DNA of 53,248 nt from Acidobacteriota bacterium (GTDB lineage Bacteria > Acidobacteriota > Terriglobia > Terriglobales > Acidobacteriaceae). The stretch is taken from positions 1-53,248 of the forward strand of contig JABDHA010000018.1 of assembly GCA_013285705.1 (NCBI GenBank), written 5' to 3'. The notes beneath the pieces were generated by a model, which did not search any database, was not told the origin of the DNA, and saw only the letters and a list, made by a program, of their open reading frames with translations. A program made the position numbers and the translations under genes. Of this stretch, positions 27,601 to 37,100 are shown piece after piece. The first letter of the stretch is position 1; the number at the start of each line of letters is the position of its first letter.

Positions 27601-30600
27601 CAGGTTTCATGCAGGCTTCACGCGCAAGCGCATGCTTCTCCCCACATACCCCTTCGAACGCAAGAAATTCTGGGTTGCACCTCCGCAAAAGAATAAAACA
27701 GACATTGTGCAGGCACTATCCACTCCAACTTTGCCCCCGACAACTCATGCAGTGCCAGCTCCGATAGAAATAGAAAAGGACCAACACGCAATGACCACGC
27801 CGATTGCCAATGGCTCTACAATGCTGAACGAACTTCAATTACTTATCACGGATTTATCGGGGATCGAACTTACTGACGCCGATCCGGAATCGTCTTTTCT
27901 TGAACTTGGATTTGACTCACTCTTCCTCACGCAGCTGACGCAGGCAATTCAGGGAAAATATCACCTGAAGCTTACCTTTCGGCAGATCATGGAAAGCTAC
28001 CCCACACTGCGTTCTTTGGCCTCACACCTTGAGGCGAACGTGGCGCATGAGCTGCGTGCTCCGGCACCAAGCGAAATCGTATCCACAGCGTCGATTCCGG
28101 TGGCAGCAACTGCTCCGGCTGCGGTAGCACCAACCGCACCCCTCCCCGTACAAACCACTATTCTGCCCAGTGCTCTCTCAGGTTCCATCGAGGCGCTCTT
28201 TACGGCCCAGGTACAGGCCTTGTCTGGTCTCTTCCAGCAACAACTGGCAGCGCTCGGCGTACCCCAGGGGGCCTCAGCCCCAGCAGTACCTTCGCTATCT
28301 GCTAATACGCAACAAGTTGTTCCTGCTCAGACGCTTACCCCGGTTCCAGCGGCGGTATCAGCCTCGCCCTCAGTCACCGAGAGCAAGCCAACGAAACCAG
28401 CCTTTACGCCATTCAAACCCTTGCAACGTGGCGACGAAAACAAGCTGAACGCTGTGCAAGAGAAATATCTAAGCGACTTCATTCATAACTACAACAAGCG
28501 CAGCTCTCTTTCAAAAAAGTTTACGCAGGAACACCGCAAGGTGTTCGCCGATGGCCGCGTCGTGTCTGGGTTCAACGCACAGATCAAAGATTTGATTTAT
28601 CCGCTGGTCGTAGATCGCGCTAAAGGCTCTTCTTTGTGGGACAAAGACGGCAATCGCTACATTGATATTTTGAATGGCTACGGAGCCATTCTCTTTGGCC
28701 ATTCGCCCGATTTCCTCGTTGAGGCGGTGCACAAGCAGCTGGATCTCGGTTTTGCTATTGGACCGCAAACGGAGCTTGCCGGCGAATGCGCGGAATTAGT
28801 TCGCGATCTTACTGGCATGGAACGCGTCACCTTCTGCAACACAGGCTCGGAAGCCGTTATGGGAGCCATGCGTCTGGCGCGTACAGTAACAGGTCGCAAC
28901 CTGATCGTACTCTTCTCCGGGGACTATCACGGTAGTTTCGACGAAGTGCTGGTAAAAGCTGTTGGCAATCATAGGTCTATGCCAGTTGCGCCGGGCATTC
29001 CCAGGGAAAGTGTTGCGAACATCCTTGTGCTCGACTACGGCTCGCCTGAGAGCCTGGAGATCATCCGTCAGCGCGCCCATGAACTCGCTGCAGTTCTCGT
29101 CGAACCTGTGCAGAGCCGTCACCCCGATCTCCGCCCGGCAGAGTTTCTGAAAGAAGTCCGGCGCATCACGGAGCAAAACGGCACCGCGCTTATCTTCGAC
29201 GAAGTAGTCACCGGCTTCCGCACTCATTCGGGAGGTATGCAAGCTGTCTACGGCATTCGGGCGGACCTGGCAACATATGGCAAAGTTGTAGCAGGCGGCT
29301 TGCCCGTAGGCGTGCTCGCCGGAAGCTCGGCCTTCATGGACGCTCTTGACGGAGGCATGTGGCAATACGGCGATCAGTCTTTCCCTGAAGCGGGAGTGAC
29401 TTTCTACGCCGGAACTTTCATGAGGCATCCACTGGCACTTGCCGGAGTGCGCGCATGCCTGCAGCATATCAAGGAAGAAGGCCATGGGCTGCAGGAGAGG
29501 CTTGCTGCCAAGACTGCAAGTCTCGCGCATGACATTCAGCGCATGCTGAACGATTTCTCTCACCCTTCTTCACTCGAGACGTACGCATCTTGGTTCTACC
29601 TGCCTGTGGCAACCGATCCCTTCCTCACTCGCATGTTGCATTTCCATCTGCGCGAGCAGGGCGTGCATGTCCAAGAAGGATTCCCTTGCTTCCTGACGAC
29701 TGCCCATTCGGATGCCGACTTCGACTTTATCCGTGAGGCATTCCACAATAGCCTGAAGGCGATGCGCGCCGGGCAGGCTCTCCCGCAACCGACGGGCGCC
29801 ACGGCCACAGTAGAGGAGCTAGCCGTACTAGAAACTGCTCCATTGGAAGCCGTTGCTCATACGATTCCAATTACGGAACCGCAACGCGAAATCCTGCTCG
29901 GAACGCAACTCGGAGACGACGCAAATTGCAGCTTCAACGAATCTACCTCGCTTACACTCAAAGGCAAGTTGAATGAACAGGCCTTGATAAGCAGTCTTGA
30001 ACAACTCGTTCAGCGCCATGACTCTTTGCGTCTTACCTTTGACATGGATAGCGAAACCGCCATTGTCGCGCCATCAGCCGCACTCCGGGTCGAACGCTAT
30101 GATTTGAGCCAGCTTTCAGCGAATGAAAGAGCGGAACAGCATCAAACTATCGTCGAGCAAGAAGGCTCAACGCCTTTTGATCTGGTAAACGGGCCCTTAT
30201 TCCGGATTCATTTGATCCGTCTCAATTCTGATGAACATGTCGTGATTTTTACAGCCCATCACATCATTTTTGACGGCTGGTCAACAAATGTCTTTTTTAA
30301 CGAACTAAGTGACCTCTATAATGCAGCGGTAGGCGGGCGCAAGGCCAGTCTCCCCACTCCGCTTACTTTCACCCGATACGCCATCGATCAGCGTGAGCAC
30401 GCAGCAAGTGCGGATCGCCGCACCACGGAGTCATTCTGGATGGAGCAATTCAACACCATACCCTCGCCTTTGCAAATCCCAACTGACAGACCACGGACCG
30501 CCGTGCGCAGTCATGAAGGCGCAACCAACCGCTATGTTTTTGACAGCACTCTGTTCCAGGCCATTCGCAAAGCAGGAGCACGCCAGGGCAGTACGTTATT

Positions 30601-33094
30601 CGCAACATTGCTTGCGGCCTTCGCTCAGCTTGTCCATCGGCTCTCAGAGCAGGACGATGTTGTTATCGGCATCCCGATGGCAGGACAGTCGAAGATAGAG
30701 AGCGGATCGACGCTCGTTGGCCACTGTGTAAATTTTCTGCCGATTCGCAGCCGACTACTGGCGGATCAAACGCTCGTCGATTTTCTAAAACAAACGCGCA
30801 AGATGCTGCTTGATGCCTATGATCATCAGGACTACACATACGGCACTCTGCTGCACAATCTCAAACTAACGCGCGATCCTTCGCGCTTAGGGCTGATCGA
30901 AATTCAGGCAAATGTGGAACAAGTCGGAGCGAATCTTTCATTCGATGGGCTGTCTGCCGATCTCCGCTCCAATGGTAAGAAGCATGCCAACATGGATCTA
31001 TTCTTCAACTTCATTGATCGCGGGACAGAGCTCTGGTTGGAGTGCGATTACAACGCAGGTCTCTTTGATAGTGCGACGATTGACCGCTGGTTCGGGCATC
31101 TCAATGCCATCTTGCAGGCATTCGCTCAGGATCTGACGCAATCCTGCACTGGAGTGTCGCTGTTGACACCCGAGCAGCAACAGGAGATTCTCGTTGACTG
31201 GAATCAGACAGCAACAAACTATCCGCGCAACCATTCCGTCCATCGCATCTTTGAACAGCAGGCAGCGCAAACACCTGACTCGATCGCTCTGATCGCAGGC
31301 GAGCACCGGCTCACGTATGCGGAAATCAACGAAAAAGCCAACCAGCTCGCACACTATCTCATGCGCTCAGGGATTCGTATGGGATCACGCGTAGCCCTCT
31401 GTGCCGATCGCTCGGCGGAGGTCATTGTAAGCGTGCTCGCGATCCTTAAAACCGGGGCTGCCTACATCCCCATCGACCCAAGTTATCCGGCGCAGCGCCT
31501 TACATATCTCGTCAGCGATTCGTCAGCAGAGATACTGCTCACGCGCAGCACAATCGTCTCCAAGTTGCCGCAGATGGATACAAACATCCTTTTGCTGGAT
31601 CAGGAATGGCCCACCATTGCTCTTGAGAACAGCTCCAATCTCTCTCATAATGGCCATGCAGAAGATCTTGCCTATGTCATGTACACCTCCGGTTCCACGG
31701 GAAATCCAAAGGGTGTGCTGGTGCCACATCGCGCAATAGCACGTCTGGTCAAAAACAATGCTTTCGCCAGCTTCAGCGCAGATGAAGTGTTTCTCCAACT
31801 TGCTCCTCTATCATTCGACGCGGCCACCTTTGAAATCTGGGGAGCGTTCCTCAATGGTGGACGCCTCGTATTGGCCACCGGCGAACGGATAACGCCGGAA
31901 GACATTGGTTTCCTTATAAAGGAACACGGCGTTACGACGCTCTGGCTTACCGCTGCACTCTTTCATCTGATTGCCACCGAACATATCGAGATATTGCGCC
32001 CGCTGCGCCAGCTGCTGGCCGGCGGCGACGTACTGTCGCTTACTCACGTGCGCCGTGTCTGTGAGCACCTGCCTCATCTAAAGCTCATTAACGGATATGG
32101 GCCGACAGAAAATACCACGTTCACTTGCTGCCATCCCATTACCCTGGAAAGTACCGCTGCGGGCACTGTGCCGATTGGAAGGCCGATTGCAAACACTCGC
32201 ATCTATATTCTCGATTCGAATATGCGGCCGGTACCTCCAGGCGTTACGGGCGAACTGTATGCTGGGGGTGATGGGCTGGCCATGGGTTATCTGAATGCTC
32301 CTGAGTTAACTGCGGCAAAATTCATCGATCACACATTCGCCAATGGCCGTCCGGAGCGTCTGTATCGCACCGGAGACCTTGCGCGATATCGTGCAGACAG
32401 CACAGTCGAATTTCTTGGCCGCATCGATACGCAGGTTAAGATTCGCGGCTATCGTATCGAACTGGCAGAAATCGAATATGCGCTGGAACAGTCTCCCAAG
32501 GTACGTTCTGCGGTAGTCGCGGTGCGTACAGACTGGGTCACACCGAATGACACCCCAGGCGACAAGAGGCTAGTTGCATACGTCATACCAGAACAGCAAG
32601 AAGACAACGCTTCCCTGACGCAGGAACTCCGGCAATATCTACAAGAACGCCTGCCGGAATACATGCGCCCCGCGGCAATCATGATTCTGGAAAGCTTTCC
32701 GCGGACAGTGAACGGCAAGATCGACAGGCGTGCACTACCTGCTCCAATTCCTGAACAATTGTTGCGTAAACGCACCATCGTGTACCCACGCAATCAGAAT
32801 GAGGAAACCCTAGCGGGCATTTGGACAAAAGTGCTTGGATTAAAAGATGTTAGCGTAGAAGATAGTATTTTTGAGTTGGGAGGAGATTCCTTACTTATCT
32901 TCCGCATCACTACACTTGCCAATCAGGCAGGATTAAGGGTGAATGCACGACACTTCTTCCAGCATCGGACAATCGCCAGCATCTGCTTACAGTTAGAAGA
33001 AGCGAGCGCAGCTTCGACTAAGGCAAATACCGTTGCGCCAATACAAGCAATCCCACGTTCGCAGTACCGCCAGAAACTTCAAACACTTAAGTAA
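24677..33094 (+). CDS. Hybrid PKS-aminotransferase-NRPS (mycosubtilin/iturin-type)
   Basis: A 2805-residue assembly line. Domains in order: ACP (Ser57), KS (Cys296, His432, His472), AT (Ser740 in GHSVGEY; HAFH points to malonyl), ACP (Ser1081), a Pro/Ala linker, class III aminotransferase (about 1280-1700, PLP Lys1536 in TYGKVVAGG), C (HHIIFDG at 1861-1867), A (TSGSTGNPKG from 2337, Lys2681 in NGKIDR) and PCP (Ser2738). All active-site residues seen are intact. It should extend an acyl chain with malonate, convert the beta-keto to a beta-amino group, then condense it with an amino acid. The A-domain pocket reads D-A-F-W-L-G-G-T-F-K by alignment to GrsA, close to the Val code. It resembles MycA/ItuA but lacks their N-terminal acyl ligase. 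Confidence 0.93.
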   Translation: MDEENRSNSNTARSFNAKPYSTSKSELEVSIAKLWQEVLGLPAVGLEDNFFEMGGTSLIATALLTKLNQTLNLSLPIAAIFEYPTVRSMAEFLSERDSADVDEVAPPIQYRPIEKSNPSTAIAIIGMTGRFPGADSVEDFWANLCDGVESISFFDREELDSQERVTGLPPNYVAARPILKNTPMFDADFFGIYPKEAEQMDPQHRVFLECAWEVLERAGYDPAHTKDAVGVFAGCSMNTYFMHNLATDRSFLENFTGGYQVGSYVTMLGNDKDFLPTRVSYKLNLRGPSINVQTACSTSLVAVCQACQSLLTNGCDMALAGAVSITFPERRGYVPQEGGIVSEDGHCRPFDHRATGTVFGSGAAILLLKRLDDAVADGDQVLAVIRGFALNNDGSNKVGYTAPSVEGQSQVILRAQQMAGVTADSISYIEAHGTATPLGDPIEVAALAKAFGKSTHARQFCSIGTAKANVGHLDVASGATGLIKTVLQIENRTIPKLLHFEKPNPHLDLHNTPFKVAQETQPWKVDNLPLRAGVSAFGMGGTNAHVIVEEAPALSPSDRGRAHQLFLWSAKTPTALDVMTNDLAHFFTTQASVNLADAAYTLQVGRSRQKHRSAFVACSAAEASEAIKRQSSEILCEDDPLENPSIVFCFPGQGVQTANMGRKLYESELVFRQAMDECNAILRPLLGENLLDLLYSSEAETNARLTETAYAQPAIFAFEYALAQLWLSWGIRPDAMVGHSVGEYVAMCIAGVFSLEDALRLIAVRGRLMQKMPRGSMLSVRASQEKVVALLGDDLDLAAVNGPQLCVVSGPDDAIAKFAAKLDAQGLVHRKLATSHAFHSHMVDPALVPFAEFVRGIAFRAPAIPCVSTLTGKWITAQEVAQPEYWTRQLRSTVRFADAIRELARTPERIFLEVGPAETLVQLIRQTMKEKSAVKANTHVAFASLPSLRDGVPEDKAILNALGRLWLSGATPDWSRFHAGFTRKRMLLPTYPFERKKFWVAPPQKNKTDIVQALSTPTLPPTTHAVPAPIEIEKDQHAMTTPIANGSTMLNELQLLITDLSGIELTDADPESSFLELGFDSLFLTQLTQAIQGKYHLKLTFRQIMESYPTLRSLASHLEANVAHELRAPAPSEIVSTASIPVAATAPAAVAPTAPLPVQTTILPSALSGSIEALFTAQVQALSGLFQQQLAALGVPQGASAPAVPSLSANTQQVVPAQTLTPVPAAVSASPSVTESKPTKPAFTPFKPLQRGDENKLNAVQEKYLSDFIHNYNKRSSLSKKFTQEHRKVFADGRVVSGFNAQIKDLIYPLVVDRAKGSSLWDKDGNRYIDILNGYGAILFGHSPDFLVEAVHKQLDLGFAIGPQTELAGECAELVRDLTGMERVTFCNTGSEAVMGAMRLARTVTGRNLIVLFSGDYHGSFDEVLVKAVGNHRSMPVAPGIPRESVANILVLDYGSPESLEIIRQRAHELAAVLVEPVQSRHPDLRPAEFLKEVRRITEQNGTALIFDEVVTGFRTHSGGMQAVYGIRADLATYGKVVAGGLPVGVLAGSSAFMDALDGGMWQYGDQSFPEAGVTFYAGTFMRHPLALAGVRACLQHIKEEGHGLQERLAAKTASLAHDIQRMLNDFSHPSSLETYASWFYLPVATDPFLTRMLHFHLREQGVHVQEGFPCFLTTAHSDADFDFIREAFHNSLKAMRAGQALPQPTGATATVEELAVLETAPLEAVAHTIPITEPQREILLGTQLGDDANCSFNESTSLTLKGKLNEQALISSLEQLVQRHDSLRLTFDMDSETAIVAPSAALRVERYDLSQLSANERAEQHQTIVEQEGSTPFDLVNGPLFRIHLIRLNSDEHVVIFTAHHIIFDGWSTNVFFNELSDLYNAAVGGRKASLPTPLTFTRYAIDQREHAASADRRTTESFWMEQFNTIPSPLQIPTDRPRTAVRSHEGATNRYVFDSTLFQAIRKAGARQGSTLFATLLAAFAQLVHRLSEQDDVVIGIPMAGQSKIESGSTLVGHCVNFLPIRSRLLADQTLVDFLKQTRKMLLDAYDHQDYTYGTLLHNLKLTRDPSRLGLIEIQANVEQVGANLSFDGLSADLRSNGKKHANMDLFFNFIDRGTELWLECDYNAGLFDSATIDRWFGHLNAILQAFAQDLTQSCTGVSLLTPEQQQEILVDWNQTATNYPRNHSVHRIFEQQAAQTPDSIALIAGEHRLTYAEINEKANQLAHYLMRSGIRMGSRVALCADRSAEVIVSVLAILKTGAAYIPIDPSYPAQRLTYLVSDSSAEILLTRSTIVSKLPQMDTNILLLDQEWPTIALENSSNLSHNGHAEDLAYVMYTSGSTGNPKGVLVPHRAIARLVKNNAFASFSADEVFLQLAPLSFDAATFEIWGAFLNGGRLVLATGERITPEDIGFLIKEHGVTTLWLTAALFHLIATEHIEILRPLRQLLAGGDVLSLTHVRRVCEHLPHLKLINGYGPTENTTFTCCHPITLESTAAGTVPIGRPIANTRIYILDSNMRPVPPGVTGELYAGGDGLAMGYLNAPELTAAKFIDHTFANGRPERLYRTGDLARYRADSTVEFLGRIDTQVKIRGYRIELAEIEYALEQSPKVRSAVVAVRTDWVTPNDTPGDKRLVAYVIPEQQEDNASLTQELRQYLQERLPEYMRPAAIMILESFPRTVNGKIDRRALPAPIPEQLLRKRTIVYPRNQNEETLAGIWTKVLGLKDVSVEDSIFELGGDSLLIFRITTLANQAGLRVNARHFFQHRTIASICLQLEEASAASTKANTVAPIQAIPRSQYRQKLQTLK

Positions 33095-33099
33095 GCCGC

Positions 33100-36000
33100 A
33101 TGGACAGACAATTGATGCCCGCTGATAATGAAGAACTCCTCCCGAAGGCTGAACCCATGAACCTACCTGTGCAAGATGTTTCGACAGAAATGTCTCAAAA
33201 GACCGAGGATGTCTATCTTTTTCCGGCCAGCCTCGAGCAGCATCGCTACTGGATTCTAGATCAGGTAGACCAGGCCTCTACTGCTTCCAACATGGCCATT
33301 ACTTTTCGTCTCGTTGGAAGATTAGATGACATGCTGGCGGAAAAAAGTATTTGTGCGCTTACGTTGCGTCACGAGGCACTACGCACAACGTTCCGAATGA
33401 TTGATGGAGATCTCAACCAAGTCATCTCCGAAACACCACTCTACCATTTTGCCGTAACGGATCTCAGGACTTTGACTGAAGATGAACGAGCGGAACAGGC
33501 AGAGAAGGTCATTCGCGAGCATAGTCATGTCTCGATGAATCTCGCTACGGGACCACTCTTCTTCGCGCGTCTCGTTCACGTAACGGATGAGGAGCATTTT
33601 CTCTCCTGCACGATGCATCACATTGTGTGTGACGGATGGTCGAATGGAATTCTTGTACGTGATTTTGCGGAATTCTACTCTGCATACTCACAAGATCGTT
33701 CACCTAATCTGGCTGAACTGCCCTTCCAATTTGCCGACTTTACTATCTGGCAAAAAGAATGGCTTGCCAGCGAAGCGGCCGAAGACGCACTGAATTTCTG
33801 GAGAGAACAAATACGGCGTGGAATACCCGCTGTCGATTTGCCTACGGATTATCCGAGAAGCGCCCGCAAAGACGGCCCGGGCGACATCGCGTCTCAATTG
33901 ATGCCTCAATCTTTGAACGAAAGATTGAAAAAGTTTTGCCGTGAGCATGAGGCAACGAATCATCAGGTTCTCTTAGCTGTCTTTCAGGGCCTTATTTCAC
34001 GATATACGGGACAAGAGCAATTTCTACTCGGCTCAAGCATCGCAAATCGTACCCAGGCGGGGATGGATGATGTAGTTGGCCGCTTTGCGAATCCCCAGGT
34101 TATCCTCGCGGATGTTTCAAACGATCCAGACTTCAATGAGCTGCTTCATCGCGTAGTTGAGTGGAGCACCTTGGCTTATGCACATCAGGATTTGCCTTTT
34201 TCGCGTCTGATGGAGGAGTTCCAACTCGACCAGAGCGGAGCAACATCGCAGTTTTTACAAATCTATTTTGTTTATCAAAAAGCGTTCATGCAGCCTCAGA
34301 GTGCTGGAGAGTTGCAAATCATTCCACGTCCTTCTGTAAGCGGCGGTGTCAATTTTGATCTCTTAGTCAGTATCGTAGAACGCGCTGAAGGCCCCAGGCT
34401 TCAGATTGAGTACAACACTGATCTCTTTGAGAGAGATCGGGTAAGTAAATTTATACAGCTCTACGTTCGCGTGCTCGATGCTATTCTGAGCGATCCCGCA
34501 CTGAAGGTTTCTCAATTGCCTCTTCTTTCGCCCGATGAGGAATTGGCTCTGTATCGAGCCGGTCGCGGCCCTTCGCTGTCTCGCACTTTCGCTCCTTCTC
34601 TTGTCGAAGCATTTGACCGGCATGCGGACTCTCTCGGAGCAACTACTGCGATGATTGCCGGAGATGAGCGCATTTCATGGAAATCGCTCGCAGACAAAAG
34701 CATTCAATTCGCAAATGCACTCCGGGAACTGAACATTGAGCAGGGCCACATTGTCGCCCTTCGCATGGAACCCAACTCTGATGCTGCGGCAGCAGCTCTC
34801 GCCATTTTGCGTGTTGGTGCAGTCGTTTTACCTATTCCGGACTCGACAAGTGTTGCTGAGTGGGAACGCATGCTTGCCCAACTAAAACCAGCCGCAGCTT
34901 TGGCTGGCTCTGAATTCTCCAGCAGTCTTCCGTCTCTCACTAACTTTGAAAAACTAAGTAAATCGACTCACTCGCATGACGATCTGCCATCTGTTGCTGC
35001 TGAGTTTCCCGCATGGTGCGGGCTGACAATCAACAAGGCTAACCAATACCAGACATATACCGCGACCCACGAGCAAACCGCGTCATCTCTGGCTGCGGCT
35101 TCCCAGGTGCTTCATCTTAGTTCAGGCGATGCCGTCGCAATTAGACCTGCCCCTGCGTCGACCGACGGGTGGATTGATTTACTACTTCCGTTAACCAACG
35201 GAGCGAGCATCCTGTATCTGCCGAATACGGTCGGTAATCAACTGCAGACCATTCTTGACCGCGAACAGATCAGCTTTGTATTTGCTACTCCCGGAGAGTG
35301 GTTGACATTACTTGACAATGGCTGGAGTGGCGACCGGCGTTTGCAAATGGTTTGCCGAGGAGACCGTCTCCCCTCGACCCTCACCAAACGTCTTTTGTAC
35401 GCAGGACATGCCTGGTCACTCATCTCATCGGCCTCGGCTGGAGGTCCCATAAGCGTGACATTGCTTAACAAAGAACGGCCGAGTGAAAATCCGGCTGGCG
35501 CATTGCCTGGGCAAGGCCTCACTGTTCTTGATTCTTGGGGCAACCCCACTCCTGCAGGCGTTGTAGGCGAATTAACGCTATCGAGCGATGAGAAATCGAC
35601 AAGAACAGGCATTCTGGCGCAACACCATCTCAACGATAGATTTGAAGTCATGGATCATGTACAGAATCTGGTGCGTCTACATGGATACCGTTTACGGCTG
35701 GGAGAGCTTGAGGACCGTCTTGTTTCGCATCCCGGAGTGACATTTGCGAAAGCTGCGATTCGGAATGATTCCAATCATGGCCCTGTACTCATTGCTTATA
35801 TAGCTGGCATGAATGGCACGTCTCCGACAGCAAGTGATGTGACCCAGTTCCTTCGCGCTTCCGCCCCAGGACACCTTGCATGTGCAGAACTCTTGTCTGT
35901 GGACAGAATTGTTGTATATCCAGACGGATCTCCTGACATGGATGCACTTGCCAAATTCAGTGTGCCCCAACTAGCTCAGGCAAGTAATGTGGATTATGTA

Positions 36001-37089
36001 CCACCCAAAGATGAAATTGAATCCAGACTCGTCAAGATCTGGGAAGACGTTCTCAGTGTCAATGGTATAGGTGTACGCACCAGCTTTTTCTCGCTCGGTG
36101 GCTATTCATTGATGATCGTGCGTCTGTTTGCTCGAATCAATAAGTCAATGAACACTTCTCTGCCTATTACGACTATTTTCAACGCTCCTACTATCGAGCA
36201 ATTGGCAGATATTTTAAGGGGCCATCGTGCCTATTCCTCGCTTGTTCCCGTGAGAACAGAGGGCGCCAAACCGCCGTTTTTCATGATCCTTTCGTATCTT
36301 CTCTATGGATCGTTGCCCGATGCAATTGGAACCGACTATCCATTTTATGGATTGAGAGAGTTGGATAGCGAGGAAACCATGACGCCAGAGGAACGAGCGG
36401 CTTCATACGTCGAAGCAATTCGTTCCATTCAACCGCATGGTCCCTATTACCTTGGCGGATGGTGTGCGGCAGGACCGCTGACGATCGAAGTGGGCCGTCA
36501 GCTTATGGAGAGTGGGCAACAGGTAGGTCTCGTCACGCTGTTTGACTCATGGCATCCGGGCTATGCGGAGAGCCTGAAGCATGAGCAAAAAATATCAGGA
36601 TTCTCTACGCTCAATGCGAAACTGCGCCTCAGGTATAACTATCATCGCGAGAAAATGAGGGATCAGACCAGTGCGAACAGACTCAGTTATCTTCGCACGG
36701 CAGCGTTGAACAAACTCCGTTCGATGCGCGATGCAATCTACCTAAAGCATTGGGCCGCCACAACAAGCGTCTTTAAGACTCTTGGATTGCCGGCTCCGGA
36801 CTTTATGCAGAACCTCACGCAAACGACACTGATGTCACTTCAGCAGTACGAACCTCATCCCTTTTCTGGCAATATCATGCTAATGCGTGCGATGAAGGCC
36901 CCAAACCTTCCGGGAGCCGATCCTACGTGTGGATGGAATCAAGTCGTTAAGGGAAATATTGACGTTCAATGGGTGCCTGGGGATCACGAAACGATGTTCC
37001 TTGAGCCTAACTTAAAAGTCGTCGGCAAAACGCTCCGGGAGGGCCTCGAAAAGGCACATCAGGGCTCTGAAACACTAATTTTTCAATAG
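33100..37089 (+). CDS. Terminal NRPS: C - degenerate A - PCP - Cys-thioesterase
   Basis: A 1329-residue protein starting 5 bp after the PKS-NRPS stop. The C domain (about 45-480) has an intact HHIVCDG (His173, His174, Asp178). The A-like region (about 500-950) has lost the TSGSTGxPKG loop and the YGPTE motif. The core lysine site NGKxDR reads DGSPDM (Ser944). Only HGYRLRLGELE is recognisable, so it should not activate an amino acid. The PCP is intact (LGGYSL, Ser1003). The thioesterase (about 1040-1329) has GWCAAG, with Cys1122 in place of the usual Ser, plus Asp1149 and His1296. It probably accepts the chain from the first protein and releases it, perhaps without adding a residue, or with loading in trans. 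Confidence 0.9.
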   Translation: MDRQLMPADNEELLPKAEPMNLPVQDVSTEMSQKTEDVYLFPASLEQHRYWILDQVDQASTASNMAITFRLVGRLDDMLAEKSICALTLRHEALRTTFRMIDGDLNQVISETPLYHFAVTDLRTLTEDERAEQAEKVIREHSHVSMNLATGPLFFARLVHVTDEEHFLSCTMHHIVCDGWSNGILVRDFAEFYSAYSQDRSPNLAELPFQFADFTIWQKEWLASEAAEDALNFWREQIRRGIPAVDLPTDYPRSARKDGPGDIASQLMPQSLNERLKKFCREHEATNHQVLLAVFQGLISRYTGQEQFLLGSSIANRTQAGMDDVVGRFANPQVILADVSNDPDFNELLHRVVEWSTLAYAHQDLPFSRLMEEFQLDQSGATSQFLQIYFVYQKAFMQPQSAGELQIIPRPSVSGGVNFDLLVSIVERAEGPRLQIEYNTDLFERDRVSKFIQLYVRVLDAILSDPALKVSQLPLLSPDEELALYRAGRGPSLSRTFAPSLVEAFDRHADSLGATTAMIAGDERISWKSLADKSIQFANALRELNIEQGHIVALRMEPNSDAAAAALAILRVGAVVLPIPDSTSVAEWERMLAQLKPAAALAGSEFSSSLPSLTNFEKLSKSTHSHDDLPSVAAEFPAWCGLTINKANQYQTYTATHEQTASSLAAASQVLHLSSGDAVAIRPAPASTDGWIDLLLPLTNGASILYLPNTVGNQLQTILDREQISFVFATPGEWLTLLDNGWSGDRRLQMVCRGDRLPSTLTKRLLYAGHAWSLISSASAGGPISVTLLNKERPSENPAGALPGQGLTVLDSWGNPTPAGVVGELTLSSDEKSTRTGILAQHHLNDRFEVMDHVQNLVRLHGYRLRLGELEDRLVSHPGVTFAKAAIRNDSNHGPVLIAYIAGMNGTSPTASDVTQFLRASAPGHLACAELLSVDRIVVYPDGSPDMDALAKFSVPQLAQASNVDYVPPKDEIESRLVKIWEDVLSVNGIGVRTSFFSLGGYSLMIVRLFARINKSMNTSLPITTIFNAPTIEQLADILRGHRAYSSLVPVRTEGAKPPFFMILSYLLYGSLPDAIGTDYPFYGLRELDSEETMTPEERAASYVEAIRSIQPHGPYYLGGWCAAGPLTIEVGRQLMESGQQVGLVTLFDSWHPGYAESLKHEQKISGFSTLNAKLRLRYNYHREKMRDQTSANRLSYLRTAALNKLRSMRDAIYLKHWAATTSVFKTLGLPAPDFMQNLTQTTLMSLQQYEPHPFSGNIMLMRAMKAPNLPGADPTCGWNQVVKGNIDVQWVPGDHETMFLEPNLKVVGKTLREGLEKAHQGSETLIFQ

Positions 37090-37100
37090 AACTGTCCCTA

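Noticed and set aside
28796..29563. 255-residue antisense open frame within the PKS-NRPS gene
   Set aside because: It lies opposite the conserved aminotransferase domain and has no family features.
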